Positions 15,301 through 24,004 of a stretch of 64,000 bases of DNA are shown piece after piece. The notes beneath the pieces were generated by a model. It was not told the origin of the DNA, made no database searches, and worked only from the letters and a program-made list of their open reading frames with translations. The translations under genes and the position numbers were made by a program. Numbering within the stretch: position 1 is the stretch's first letter; each line of letters begins with the position of its first letter. This stretch comes from Micromonospora narathiwatensis (GTDB lineage: Bacteria > Actinomycetota > Actinomycetes > Mycobacteriales > Micromonosporaceae): positions 5,456,001 through 5,520,000 of the forward strand of contig NZ_LT594324.1 in the NCBI RefSeq assembly GCF_900089605.1. The letters run 5' to 3'.

Positions 15301-15837
15301 TCAGCCCCGGGCGGTGTGCCGGGCGGTGATGGGCGCGGCGGCGGGCGCCAGGGCGGCCCACCGGGTGGTCGGGCGATGCACCACCAGGTCGCTGGTGCGC
15401 AGCCCGTCCGGATCCGCCCGTTGCGGATCGAGCAGGCCCGAGACCAGCGAGATGCCCGGGTTGTGGGCGATCAACAACACGGTGCCGGTGTCCGGCGCGA
15501 CTCCCCGGAGCAGCTCCAGCAGCTCGTCCGGCTGCGCCTCGTAGACGGCCGCCTCGTAGCGCACCACCGGGGCGGAACCCGCCGGTCCCCCCTCCGGCGG
15601 GGAACCGGTCATGCCCAGCGCCACCCCGTGCCAGGTCTGCCGCGTACGCCGGGCGGTCGAGCAGAGCACCAGGTCGGGGAGGAGGGCGTGCCGGGCCAGC
15701 CACGCGCCGGCCGCCGCCGCGTCGGCATGGCCCCGTGCGGTCAACGGGCGTTCCGCGTCCGGTACGTCCCGGGACTGCTCGGCCTTGGCGTGCCGGAGCA
15801 GCACCAGGGTCCGTTGCTGGTTCCTGCCGTCCGTCAT
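15301..15837 (-). CDS. SixA-type histidine phosphatase
   Basis: A 178-residue member of the histidine phosphatase superfamily. The nucleophile His is in LVLLRHAKAEQ at residue ~16, the second His in LLIAHNPGIS, and ERPLTARGHADAAAAGAWL follows the family layout. SixA enzymes remove phosphate from phosphohistidine on phosphorelay or phosphotransfer proteins; actinobacterial members are mostly uncharacterised. ATG 15837 is used, with GTG 15843 two codons earlier as the alternative. It lies between the two DUF6458 genes but on the other strand. Confidence 0.85.
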   Translation of the reverse strand: MTDGRNQQRTLVLLRHAKAEQSRDVPDAERPLTARGHADAAAAGAWLARHALLPDLVLCSTARRTRQTWHGVALGMTGSPPEGGPAGSAPVVRYEAAVYEAQPDELLELLRGVAPDTGTVLLIAHNPGISLVSGLLDPQRADPDGLRTSDLVVHRPTTRWAALAPAAAPITARHTARG

Positions 15838-15953
15838 GGGCACAGCTTGCCTGATTGGCGATCAGAGCGCCTGGGTAAGTCGATGGCTGCCGCTACCTGA
15901 TCCATGGCCGCGGCGGGTAGGAAACGCCAGCAGACCGCCAAGGAGGCGACGTC

Positions 15954-16241
15954 ATGGGCATCGGTGCCAGTATCTTCCTCATCGCGCTGGGCGCGATCTT
16001 CGCGTTCGCCGTCGACGCCAACCTGGGATGGCTGAACGTGAACGCCGTCGGTTGGGTGCTCATGCTCGCCGGCGTCGTCGGCCTGATCACCACGCTCTAC
16101 TTCTGGAACAGCCGACGGCGTACCGTGGTCGCCACGCCGGTGCGCGAGCGGGTCGTCGCCGAGCCCGTGGTGCCCGCGCAGGACGACCGGGTCGTACGCG
16201 AGGAGTACCGCGAGGTGCGCCGCCCGGGCTACCCGGCCTGA
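15954..16241 (+). CDS. DUF6458 family two-helix membrane protein (second copy)
   Basis: A 95-residue paralogue of the protein at 14964: MGIGASIFLIALGAIFAFAV, then LNVNAVGWVLMLAGVVGLITTLYFW, two membrane helices, and a tail rich in Arg, Glu and Val (VREEYREVRRPGYPA) instead of Pro. AAGGAGG stands seven bases before the ATG. The head and helices are nearly the same as in the first copy while the tails differ completely, which suggests that the tail decides the specific role. Function unknown. Confidence 0.8.
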   Translation: MGIGASIFLIALGAIFAFAVDANLGWLNVNAVGWVLMLAGVVGLITTLYFWNSRRRTVVATPVRERVVAEPVVPAQDDRVVREEYREVRRPGYPA

Positions 16242-16252
16242 ACCGGCGAGCC

Positions 16253-16284
16253 GGAGCGACGTCGCGGGCCCGCGACGTCGCTCC
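16253..16284. terminator. Perfect 32-bp palindrome between convergent genes
   Basis: The 16 bases from 16253 to 16268 are mirrored exactly by 16269-16284, with no loop. It lies 11 bases after the DUF6458 stop and about 50 bases from the end of the opposing gene, fitting a bidirectional terminator without T runs. Confidence 0.65.
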
Positions 16285-16335
16285 CGGGCCACCGTTCGGG
16301 GCGCAGTGCAGGTCGGCCAGCGGGCGCGGCCGTGG

Positions 16336-17013
16336 TCAGGCGAAGAGCGCGAAGTAGATCGCGATGTGGTGGCAGATCGCCGCGACCAGGGTGCAGGCGT
16401 GGAAGAACTCGTGGTGGCCGAAGACGGTCGGCCACGGGTTCGGCCGGCGCAGCGCGTAGAAGACCGCGCCGACGCTGTAGATCGCCCCACCGACGATCAG
16501 CAGCACCAGGGCGGTGACCCCGCCGGAGCGCAGAATCTGCGGCAGCATCGCCACCGCGACCCAGCCGAGGGCCAGGTAGAGCGGTGCGGAGACCCAGCGC
16601 GGCGCGTGCGGCCAGATGAGTTTGAGCGCCACGCCGGCCAGCGCACCACCCCAGACCAGGCCGAGCATGACGGTCGCCGGCCGGGTGGTCAGCAGCAGAG
16701 CACAGAACGGGGTGTACGTGCCGGCGATGAACAAGAAGATCATCGAATGATCCATCCGGCGCATGATCTGGTAGCCGCGCCGCGACCAGACCCGGCGATG
16801 GTAGAGCGCGCTGGTGCCGAAGAGACCGCACACGGTCACGCTGTAGATCAGGCAGCTGACCAGGGGCGCCCAGCCGGGCCGGGCGGCGGCGATCGAACAG
16901 AGCACGATGCCGCAGACGAGCGCGACGAAGAACGCGTAGGTGTGCAGCCAGCCGCGCATCCGGGGTTTACCGATGTCGACCGGCTTGAGCCGGAGCGGTG
17001 CGGAGGTGGTCAC
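16336..17013 (-). CDS. PAQR / hemolysin III family membrane protein
   Basis: A 225-residue protein with seven hydrophobic helices. The family's metal-binding residues are present: SALYHRR in the second helix region, MRRMDHSMIFLFIAGTY, and GHHEFFHACTLVAAICHHIAIY at the end. Bacterial members are named after a Bacillus cereus hemolysin, but most are thought to be membrane hydrolases or lipid-homeostasis proteins. The start GTG 17013 lies six bases after TAGCCT (17025-17020), predicting a leaderless mRNA. Confidence 0.88.
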   Translation of the reverse strand: MTTSAPLRLKPVDIGKPRMRGWLHTYAFFVALVCGIVLCSIAAARPGWAPLVSCLIYSVTVCGLFGTSALYHRRVWSRRGYQIMRRMDHSMIFLFIAGTYTPFCALLLTTRPATVMLGLVWGGALAGVALKLIWPHAPRWVSAPLYLALGWVAVAMLPQILRSGGVTALVLLIVGGAIYSVGAVFYALRRPNPWPTVFGHHEFFHACTLVAAICHHIAIYFALFA

Positions 17014-17120
17014 GGCAATAGGCTACGGCACCGTAGGTTACCTGTAGGTAGTGTCGACTGTCACGACTTCCGAACAGCCGGAGGACCCTGGCCAACGGCT
17101 CGATCCGCGAGTATGGCGGG

Positions 17121-17732
17121 ATGCGGATCCGACCCGTCGGCGCGCACGCCCTGCTGCTCGACTGCGACGACCCCGAGCAGGTCCAGGCGTGGCGGGCCGA
17201 GCTGTGGCGCCGCCGCGAGGCCGGCGAGCTGACCGCCGTCGAGATCGTCCCGGCGGCGGCCACGGTGCTGCTCGACGGCGTACCCGACCCGGCGGCAGCC
17301 GCCGCGCGGATCGCCGGCTGGACCCCGCTTGGCGGCGTCGCCGCGTCCACCGCCGCCAAGGTCGAGGTCCCCACGGTGTACGACGGGGAGGACCTGCCCG
17401 CCGTCGCCGCCCAGTGGGGCGTCGACGTGCCGGACGTGGTGCGGCGGCTACGGCACACCGAGTTCCGGGTGGCGTTCTGCGGATTCGCGCCCGGGTTCGC
17501 GTACCTCACCGGACTGCCGGCGGAGCTGGCCGTGCCCCGGCTGGCCACCCCGCGTACCCGGGTGCCGGCCGGGTCGGTCGCGCTGGCCGGCCCGTACGCG
17601 GGGATCTATCCGACCGCGTCGCCCGGCGGCTGGCTGCTGGTCGGCCGGACCGACGCGGTCCTCTTCGACGTGCACGCCGACCCGCCGGCCCGGCTCACCC
17701 CCGGCACCCGGGTACGGCTGGCAGCCGCGTGA
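17121..17732 (+). CDS. pxpB: 5-oxoprolinase subunit PxpB (KipI-like)
   Basis: A 203-residue protein with the family core FRVAFCGFAPGFAYLTGLPAEL and VPAGSVALAGPYAGIYPTASPGGWLLVGRT. With PxpA and PxpC it forms the prokaryotic ATP-dependent 5-oxoprolinase that turns 5-oxoproline, a damage product of glutamine and glutamate, into glutamate. The gene order B-C-A and the overlaps show a single operon: its TGA shares bases with the GTG of pxpC. The N-terminal start MRIRPVGAHALLLD fits the family; no good ribosome site is visible. Confidence 0.92.
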   Translation: MRIRPVGAHALLLDCDDPEQVQAWRAELWRRREAGELTAVEIVPAAATVLLDGVPDPAAAAARIAGWTPLGGVAASTAAKVEVPTVYDGEDLPAVAAQWGVDVPDVVRRLRHTEFRVAFCGFAPGFAYLTGLPAELAVPRLATPRTRVPAGSVALAGPYAGIYPTASPGGWLLVGRTDAVLFDVHADPPARLTPGTRVRLAAA

Positions 17733-18577
17733 TCGAGGTGCTTCGGGCCGGTGCCCTCACCACCGTCCAGGACCAGGGCCGACCCGGGTACGCCCACCTC
17801 GGCGTACCCCGCTCCGGCGCGCTCGACCCGGCCGCGCTGCGCCTGGCCAACCGGCTCGTCGGCAACCCGGAGACCGCCGCCGGCCTGGAGATCACCCTGA
17901 CCGGCTGCGTGCTGCGGTTCACCCGGGCCGCGACCGTGGCGCTCACCGGCGCGGAGGTGGACGTCCGCGTCGACCGGCGGCCGGGCGACGTGGGCCGGCC
18001 GCTGTCGCTGCCCGCCGGGGCGGTGCTGCGGATCGGCCCCGCCCACGCCGGGCTGCGTACCTGGCTGGCGGCCAGTGGCGGGATCGCGGTCGAACCGGTG
18101 CTCGGCAGCCGCGCCACCGACACCCTCTCCGGCCTCGGCCCGCCCCCGGTACGCGACGGCGACCGACTACCCCTGGGCGCCTCGGCCGGCCCGCCGGCCC
18201 CGGCGGACTTCACCGTCGCCCCAGCCGTCCCGGCCACGCTGCGGTTGACTCTGCGTCCCGGGCCCCGGCAGGACTGGTTCACCCCCGCCGCGCTGGACCT
18301 GCTGCTCACCACCCCGTACGCGATCAGCCCGGCGAGCAACCGGGTCGGCGCGCGACTGGTCGGCGCGGCCCTGCCCCGCGCGGTGGCCGGCGAACTGCCC
18401 AGCGAGGGCCTCGTCCTCGGCGCGGTGCAGGTGCCGCCGGACGGCCAACCGCTGATCTTCCTCGCCGACCACCCCACCACCGGCGGATACCCGGTGATCG
18501 GGGTGGTGGACGAGGTGACCCCGCTCGCGCAGGCGCGACCGGGGACTACCGTGACGTTTCATGGACCTCAACGCTGA
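17729..18577 (+). CDS. pxpC: 5-oxoprolinase subunit PxpC (KipA-like)
   Basis: A 282-residue protein, VIEVLRAGALTTVQDQGRPGYAHLGVPRSGALDPAALRLANRLVGN, typical of the allophanate-hydrolase-subunit-2/KipA family, ending with LADHPTTGGYPVIGVVDEVTPLAQARPG. It is the partner of PxpB in the oxoprolinase complex. GTG 17729 overlaps the pxpB stop by 4 bases (GTGA), the usual sign of translational coupling, and the end overlaps pxpA by 17 bases. Confidence 0.92.
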   Translation: MIEVLRAGALTTVQDQGRPGYAHLGVPRSGALDPAALRLANRLVGNPETAAGLEITLTGCVLRFTRAATVALTGAEVDVRVDRRPGDVGRPLSLPAGAVLRIGPAHAGLRTWLAASGGIAVEPVLGSRATDTLSGLGPPPVRDGDRLPLGASAGPPAPADFTVAPAVPATLRLTLRPGPRQDWFTPAALDLLLTTPYAISPASNRVGARLVGAALPRAVAGELPSEGLVLGAVQVPPDGQPLIFLADHPTTGGYPVIGVVDEVTPLAQARPGTTVTFHGPQR

Positions 18578-19310
18578 CCTCGGCGAGGGATTCGGCATCT
18601 GGCGGCTCGGCGACGACGAGGCACTGCTGGACCTGGTCACCTCCGCCAACGTCGCCTGCGGTTTCCATGGCGGCGACCCGTCGACGATGCACCGGGTCTG
18701 CGCCGGTGCCGCCACGCGCGGGGTCGCGGTCGGCGCCCAGGTCGGCTACCGGGACCTCGCCGGCTTCGGCCGGCGGCACATCGCGTACGACTTCGCCGAG
18801 CTGCGCGACGAGACGATCTACCAGCTCGGGGCGCTCGACGCGTTCTGCCGGTTGTTCCGTACCCCGGTCCGCTACCTCAAGCCGCACGGCGCGCTCTACC
18901 ACGCGGCGGCCTGCGACGAGGCCCAGGCCGCCGCGCTGGTCGCCGCCGTCAGCGCGTACGACCACGAGCTGCCCCTGCTCTGCCCGCCCGGGTCGGTGCT
19001 CGCCCAGCTCGCCTTCGGCGCCGGCCTACGGGTGGTCGCGGAGGGCTTCGCCGACCGGAACTACCTGCCCAACGGCTCGCTGGTGCCCCGGACCGCCGCG
19101 AACGCGCTGGTCACCGACCCGGACGAGGTGGCCGTCCGAGCCGTCCGGATGGCGACCGAGCGGACCGTGGTCGCGGTTGACGGCAGCGTCGTCCCGTGCC
19201 ACGTCGAGTCGATCTGCCTGCACGGGGACACCCCGGGCGCGGTGCGCTGCGCCGAACTGGTGCGGGCCGCCCTCATCGACGCCGGTGTCAGCCTCACTCC
19301 GTTCGCCTGA
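18561..19310 (+). CDS. pxpA: 5-oxoprolinase subunit PxpA (LamB/YcsF family)
   Basis: A 249-residue TIM-barrel-like protein with MDLNADLGEGFG, SANVACGFHGGDPSTM, VGAQVGYRDLAGFGRR and VRYLKPHGALYHAA, all hallmarks of the YcsF family. It supplies the ring-opening activity of 5-oxoprolinase together with PxpB and PxpC. Length is normal. Its ATG lies inside the last codons of pxpC. No clear terminator is visible in the 43 bases before the convergent gene at 19354. Confidence 0.93.
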   Translation: MDLNADLGEGFGIWRLGDDEALLDLVTSANVACGFHGGDPSTMHRVCAGAATRGVAVGAQVGYRDLAGFGRRHIAYDFAELRDETIYQLGALDAFCRLFRTPVRYLKPHGALYHAAACDEAQAAALVAAVSAYDHELPLLCPPGSVLAQLAFGAGLRVVAEGFADRNYLPNGSLVPRTAANALVTDPDEVAVRAVRMATERTVVAVDGSVVPCHVESICLHGDTPGAVRCAELVRAALIDAGVSLTPFA

Positions 19311-19353
19311 ACAGAGCCCCACCTCGCCTTGCCCCGCCCCGAGCCGGGTCGGG

Positions 19354-21189
19354 TCAGGCGTCGTCGAGGCCGCGCAGGATCAGGGGTACGCGGGTGGCGC
19401 CGCCGTCGACCACGCGGATCGGGACGCCCCAGTCCTGCCGGGTCAGGTGGCAGGCGGCGTGCTCCACGTCGGCGTCGCAGGTGGCCGCCTGGGCGGTCAC
19501 CTGGAGCACGCCCTGGGCCACCGCCCCGTCGATCACCAGGCGGCGGGACAGCTCCGTGCTCGTCCCGGCCCCCTCGACCAGCAGCTCGGGCGGGGACGCC
19601 GAGACCACCAGCCGGGTGGACGGCCCGTACGTCTCGTCCAGCTTCTGCCCCGGTGCCGGGCTGAAGATCACGTCAAGGGTCAGCTCGCCCGCCGCCACGT
19701 CGGTCGGCTTGCGCTCCAGCTTGTGCCGCGGGCCGTCCACCGTGCTCGCGCCCGCCGCGCTGAGCGCGCCCGGGGCCAGCCGGGTCAGCCGGTGGGCGGC
19801 CGACTCGACCACGAGCACCTCGCCCTCGGGGGTGAGCACGATGTCGCTCGGCTCGGCGAGCCCGTCCGCCACCGTGGCCACCTGGTCGGTCGCCGGGTCG
19901 AAGCGGCGCACCGCCCCGTTGTACGTGTCGGCGATCAGCACCGAGCCGTCCGGCAGCGCGCACACCCCCAGCGGGTGCTGGAGCAGCGCCCGGTCGGCCG
20001 GGCCGTCGACGTGGCCGAAGTCGAAGAGCCCCTGCCCGACCGCGGTGCGCATCACCCCGTCCTCGACGTACCGGACCGCGCTGGTCTCGCTGTCGGCGAG
20101 CCAGAGCCGGGAGCCGTCGGCGGAGACGGAGAGGCCGGAGGGCTGGGCCATCCAGACGTCCGGCAGCGGGCCGTCCTTCAGCGCCTCGACAGTGGTGCCG
20201 GCGTACATGCCGGCGGTCCGCTTGATCGGGTCGAACCACCAGAGCTGGTGGATGCCGGCCATCGCGACGACGACCCGGCCGTCGTACCAGGCGACGTCCC
20301 ACGGGGAGGAGAGGTCGACCGAGCGCGCGTCGTGCGCGTGGTCGTCGACCGTCGACCGCCACTGCCGCCCGGTGCCGGCCACCGTGACCACCTCGCCGGT
20401 CGCCAGCTTCACGCCGCGCAGCAGGTGGTTGACGGTGTCCGCGACGACGAGGTCGTACCCGGCCACCTCGGCGGCGTGTGCGGGCAGCAGGCAGAGCCCC
20501 TGCGGCTCGGAGAAGGTGGCGCTCTCCGCCGGGCCGTCGGCGTGGCCGCGGGTGCCCGCGCCGATCCGGCGCAGCACCTTCTCGCCGTCGGGGGCCAGCT
20601 CGACCAGACTGTGCCGGGCCGAGTCCGAGACCAGCAGGTTGCCGTCGTCGAGCACCACGGCCTTGCCGGGAAAGCGCAGCGTGGTCTCCGGTTCCGCCGG
20701 CGGGACGTACGGGCCGTCGCCCCGGTGCAGGGTGCCCTTCGCCTCGTGGGTGGCGATCAGGTCGTCGATCAGCCGGGCCAGCCCCTCGGCGTGCCCCTCG
20801 CCGGCCATGGTGGCGACCACGTAGCCCTCGGGGTCGACCACGGACAGGGTCGGCCACGCCTTCGCCGCGTACTGCTGCCACATGTCCAGCTCGGGGTCGT
20901 CGAGCACCGGGTGGTGCACCCCGTACCGCTCGACGGCCGCCGCCAGCGCGTCCGGGTCCTTCTCATGCTCGAACTTGGGCGAGTGCACGCCGATGACCAC
21001 GAGCACGTCGGCGTACTTCTCCTCGAGCGGGCGCAACTCGTCGAGCACGTGCAGGCAGTTGACGCAGCAGAAGGTCCAGAAGTCTAGGACGGTTATACGA
21101 CCTCGAAGGTCAGCCAAACGGACGGCCTCGCCGCCCGTGTTCAGCCAGCCCCGGCCGCGCAGCTCCGGTGCCCGTACTCGTGCGCTCAT
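19354..21189 (-). CDS. Thioredoxin-like domain fused to NHL repeats (NHLRC2-like)
   Basis: A 611-residue protein without a signal peptide. Residues 1-150 are a thioredoxin fold with the pair C42-V-N-C45 in FWTFCCVNC. Residues ~165-480 hold about six NHL repeats forming a propeller, for instance GNLLVSDSARHSLVEL, YDLVVADTVNHLLRGV, SRLWLADSETSAVRYV and GSVLIADTYNGAVRRF. A third beta-rich domain of ~120 residues ends the protein. The layout is that of human NHLRC2 and its bacterial relatives, whose substrate is unknown. A hexamer CAGACT six bases before the ATG fits a leaderless start. Confidence 0.85.
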   Translation of the reverse strand: MSARVRAPELRGRGWLNTGGEAVRLADLRGRITVLDFWTFCCVNCLHVLDELRPLEEKYADVLVVIGVHSPKFEHEKDPDALAAAVERYGVHHPVLDDPELDMWQQYAAKAWPTLSVVDPEGYVVATMAGEGHAEGLARLIDDLIATHEAKGTLHRGDGPYVPPAEPETTLRFPGKAVVLDDGNLLVSDSARHSLVELAPDGEKVLRRIGAGTRGHADGPAESATFSEPQGLCLLPAHAAEVAGYDLVVADTVNHLLRGVKLATGEVVTVAGTGRQWRSTVDDHAHDARSVDLSSPWDVAWYDGRVVVAMAGIHQLWWFDPIKRTAGMYAGTTVEALKDGPLPDVWMAQPSGLSVSADGSRLWLADSETSAVRYVEDGVMRTAVGQGLFDFGHVDGPADRALLQHPLGVCALPDGSVLIADTYNGAVRRFDPATDQVATVADGLAEPSDIVLTPEGEVLVVESAAHRLTRLAPGALSAAGASTVDGPRHKLERKPTDVAAGELTLDVIFSPAPGQKLDETYGPSTRLVVSASPPELLVEGAGTSTELSRRLVIDGAVAQGVLQVTAQAATCDADVEHAACHLTRQDWGVPIRVVDGGATRVPLILRGLDDA

Positions 21190-21263
21190 GCCCTCAGTCT
21201 GCCGGACCGGACGGACCGATCCGGCCGAGACCCGGCGCGGGGAGGATCACACCGGAACGTACG

Positions 21264-21297
21264 ACGGCGGGGCCACGGCGTACCGTGACCCCGCCGT
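21264..21297 (-). terminator. Terminator of the LppU-type gene
   Basis: A 15-bp stem with one mismatch (21264-21278 with 21283-21297) and loop CGTA, 10 bases beyond the stop on the minus strand. Confidence 0.75.
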
Positions 21298-21307
21298 AGC
21301 GGAGCTG

Positions 21308-24004
21308 CTACTTGCTGGCCGGCTTCAGGCAGAGCACCCGGTCCGTCCCGTCACCGGGGAGCACCACCTGCGGCTGGGTCGGGTCGCCGCACTTCTCCTT
21401 GGAGTCGACCTTGGAGACGACCTTGAACGCGCCCGGCTCGGCGCAGTCGGCCTTGGCCGCGCTCGTGCCGGACTGCTTGATGCAGGCACCCACAGCCGGG
21501 TTGAACGGAGCCGGCTGTTCGTCGCTGCCACCGATCTTGCCGAGCAGGGTGAGCAGGCCGAGCGGGACGGCCAGGATCAGCACCGCCGCGATCAGCACGA
21601 GGGCCAGCACCCGACCGTTGCGGACCTTGGGGGTGGGCGCCTCGGTCTGCGGCTCGGCGTCCGGCTTGAACGCGTCGAAGCGGCCCTGCTCCGGCTCGCT
21701 GGTCGGAGCCTGCGACCAGGCCGGCGGTGCCGGCTGGGGCGGCGGGAAGCCGCCCGTACCCGGCTCGCCCATCGCCCCCGGCCCGGGTACGCCGACGGAC
21801 GCGCGACCGCTGCCGGGCCCGCCGAACGGGTCGGCCTGGCCGCCCGGTGCGCCGTACGGGTTGGGCTGACTACCGGGTGCGCCGTACGGGTCGGGCTGGC
21901 CGCCGGGTGCGCCGTACGGGTCGGGCTGGCCGCCGGGTGCGCCGTACGGGTCGGGCTGGCCGCCGGGTGCGCCGTACGGGTCGGGCTGGCCGCCGGGTGC
22001 GCCGTACGGGTCGGGCTGGCCGCCGGGTACGCCGTACGGGTCGGGCTGGCCGCCGGGTACGCCGAACGGATCCGGGCGACCAGGGCCGCCGAACGGGTCG
22101 CCGGGGCGCTCGTCGCTCTGTGGGTGCACCCCGTTGACCGGCCGGTTGTTGCCGACCGGGTCCACGAAGGACGGCACTCCGGGCGGGAACGGCGGCGGGC
22201 CGGCGGGGGAGGACGGCGCCAGCGGTGCCTCGGCGAAGGCGTGGGGACCCGCCGAACGGTCGGGCTCCTCGAACCGGGCCGGCGGGCCGGGCTCGTCGAA
22301 GCGCGGGCCCGACTCGGGGAAGCCGTTCGGGGCGTCCTGCCCGGGAACCTCCTCCGGTTCGGCGTGGGCCGGCCGGCCGTACACCCGCGGCTGCGGGGCC
22401 GGTACGCCGGCCGGGTGCAGGGGCTGGTCGGTGGGCGGCGTCACCCGGCTGGCCATCGGCACCGAGGCGCTGGCCGAGACGGCACCGGCCGCGCCGGACT
22501 CCGGCGAGGTACGCGGGCCGGGCACCACCGGCCCGGCCGGCGACTGCGGCTCCTCGTGCGCCGGCTCCGGCGTACCCCAACCGGCCTGCTCCGGCTCGTA
22601 CCCCTGCTCGGCCGGCTCGAACTGGGCCGGCGGAGCGTAGTCGGTGGGCGGCGAGGCGGCCAGGGTGGCACCCGGCACCCGCTGCTCCTGCGGCGGCAGC
22701 GGCACCGCGTTGGCCGGTGAGATGCCCGGGCCCGCGGCGGGCTGGTAGATGGGGGCCTCCCCGGCCCGGCCCGGCTCCCAGCCGTTCGACGGCGACTCGC
22801 CCGGAGCGGCCTCGGCGGACCGGCCCCACGCCTCACCCGGCGCCCAGGGCTCGGCGTCCGGGATGGCGGGGTGCTCGGGCGTCCGCTGCGCCGGGTTGTC
22901 CTGCATGCCGCCCCAGGCCGACGAGGAGTCCGCGGCCGGCACCGAGACGCTGGCGCGGGCCGGGGTCCAGGCGCCGGACTCCGGTCGGTCGCCCGGCGTC
23001 GGTACGGCGGCCGAGGCCCGTCCGGCCTGCGCCGGCTCGTCCGCCGGTCGGTCCTGGTCGTGCAGCTGCGCAGCGCCCCAGGCGGACGGCTGTGGGGCTT
23101 CGGCCTGCCCGGCGGCCCGCCCCGCGGCCCAACCGCCGGACCGATCCGGGTCGTCCTGTGCCGCCGGCCAGCTGTTGTCGGCGGGTGCGCCCGGCACCGA
23201 AACCTTGGCGGCGGCGCGGGCCGTCGGCTCGGCCGAGGCCCAGGCCGGCGCGGCTGCCTCGGTCGGCTGGCCCCAGGCCGGCTGGTCGTCCTGCGGTGGT
23301 CCGCCCCAGCCGCCGGGGTGGTTGGTCTCGTCCGGCTGACCGGTGGGGCCGGTGGGGGCACCCCATGGCTCCTGCGGCGTGGGGACCTGGGCGGCCCCCC
23401 GGGCGCCCGGCTCACCGGGCTGCGCCCAGGCCGGCTGCTCACTCTGGGCGGCGGCCGGTCCGGGGGCGGCGCCCCACGGGGACCCGGCCTGCTCGGCCGG
23501 GGTCGACCAGGCGGGCAGAGCCGGTTCGGGGGAGGCGGTCGGCGGGGCGGCGGCCCACGCGGGGGGCGCCTGTTCTCCGGACGGGGCGGGCGGGGCGGCG
23601 GCCCAGGCGGGCGTACCCTGCTCCGGCGCGCCCCAGGCCGGGCCGGCCTGCTCGGGAGCGGCCCACGCGGGCCCGCCCTGTTCCGGCGCACCCCAGGCGG
23701 GCTGGGGGGAAGCGTTCCACGCGCCCGGCTCACCGGCCGGCGGCACCTGCGCGGTGGCCCGACCGGTGGCGGGCTGGCCGCCCGGTTCCGCCCAGGCGGG
23801 GCGTTGGTCGTCGGGGGTGGCCCAGGCGGGGGCCGGCTGGGCGGATGATCCGGCCGGCGGGGGCGGGGCCCAGCCGAGGTCGGCAGCGCCGGGGTACCCG
23901 TTGTCCTGCTGCGCCGGGCGGTCGCCGTACGGCGCCGGTCCGCCGGCGCCCGGGGACACCTCTCCCGGCTCCTGGCCAGGTCGGTGCGGGGCCTCGGACG
24001 TCAT
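21308..24004 (-). CDS. Very long Pro/Ala/Gln-rich membrane protein with LppU-type C-terminal domain
   Basis: An 898-residue protein. About 780 residues at the N-terminus are disordered Pro/Ala/Gly/Gln/Trp-rich sequence: first repeats such as APEQAGPAWGAPEQ, later nine copies of a ten-residue unit PGGQPDPYGA. A single helix VLALVLIAAVLILAVPLGLLTLLG follows, then ~75 residues outside the membrane with four Cys (ACIKQ, DCAEP, KCGDP, LCLKP), the LppU/SCO3897 pattern with two likely disulfides. The long arm is thus cytosolic and the small domain outside. GGAGGAGG stands seven bases before ATG 24004. Function unknown; such arms often recruit partners or form condensates. Confidence 0.75.
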   Translation of the reverse strand: MTSEAPHRPGQEPGEVSPGAGGPAPYGDRPAQQDNGYPGAADLGWAPPPPAGSSAQPAPAWATPDDQRPAWAEPGGQPATGRATAQVPPAGEPGAWNASPQPAWGAPEQGGPAWAAPEQAGPAWGAPEQGTPAWAAAPPAPSGEQAPPAWAAAPPTASPEPALPAWSTPAEQAGSPWGAAPGPAAAQSEQPAWAQPGEPGARGAAQVPTPQEPWGAPTGPTGQPDETNHPGGWGGPPQDDQPAWGQPTEAAAPAWASAEPTARAAAKVSVPGAPADNSWPAAQDDPDRSGGWAAGRAAGQAEAPQPSAWGAAQLHDQDRPADEPAQAGRASAAVPTPGDRPESGAWTPARASVSVPAADSSSAWGGMQDNPAQRTPEHPAIPDAEPWAPGEAWGRSAEAAPGESPSNGWEPGRAGEAPIYQPAAGPGISPANAVPLPPQEQRVPGATLAASPPTDYAPPAQFEPAEQGYEPEQAGWGTPEPAHEEPQSPAGPVVPGPRTSPESGAAGAVSASASVPMASRVTPPTDQPLHPAGVPAPQPRVYGRPAHAEPEEVPGQDAPNGFPESGPRFDEPGPPARFEEPDRSAGPHAFAEAPLAPSSPAGPPPFPPGVPSFVDPVGNNRPVNGVHPQSDERPGDPFGGPGRPDPFGVPGGQPDPYGVPGGQPDPYGAPGGQPDPYGAPGGQPDPYGAPGGQPDPYGAPGGQPDPYGAPGSQPNPYGAPGGQADPFGGPGSGRASVGVPGPGAMGEPGTGGFPPPQPAPPAWSQAPTSEPEQGRFDAFKPDAEPQTEAPTPKVRNGRVLALVLIAAVLILAVPLGLLTLLGKIGGSDEQPAPFNPAVGACIKQSGTSAAKADCAEPGAFKVVSKVDSKEKCGDPTQPQVVLPGDGTDRVLCLKPASK
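21811..22080. repeat. Nine tandem copies of a 30-bp unit inside the LppU-type gene
   Basis: The period is exactly 30 bases; four consecutive copies (21901-22020) are identical and the outer ones differ by a few bases. Each encodes ten residues of the type PGGQPDPYGA. The number of copies is likely to vary between strains by slippage or unequal crossing-over without breaking the frame. Confidence 0.9.

Noticed and set aside
17329..21087. Plus-strand open frame of 1252 codons across pxpC, pxpA and the thioredoxin-NHL gene
   Set aside because: It runs through two real genes and on the strand opposite a third; Arg/Pro-rich nonsense composition.
21811..22080. Regular 30-base repeats, CRISPR-like at first sight
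   Set aside because: Repeats are directly adjacent with no spacers, keep the reading frame and encode PGGQPDPYGA units.
21727..22137. Plus-strand open frame in the repeat region with RRTGRAG repeats
   Set aside because: Arises because the 30-base unit is free of stops in all frames; no ribosome site or start context.
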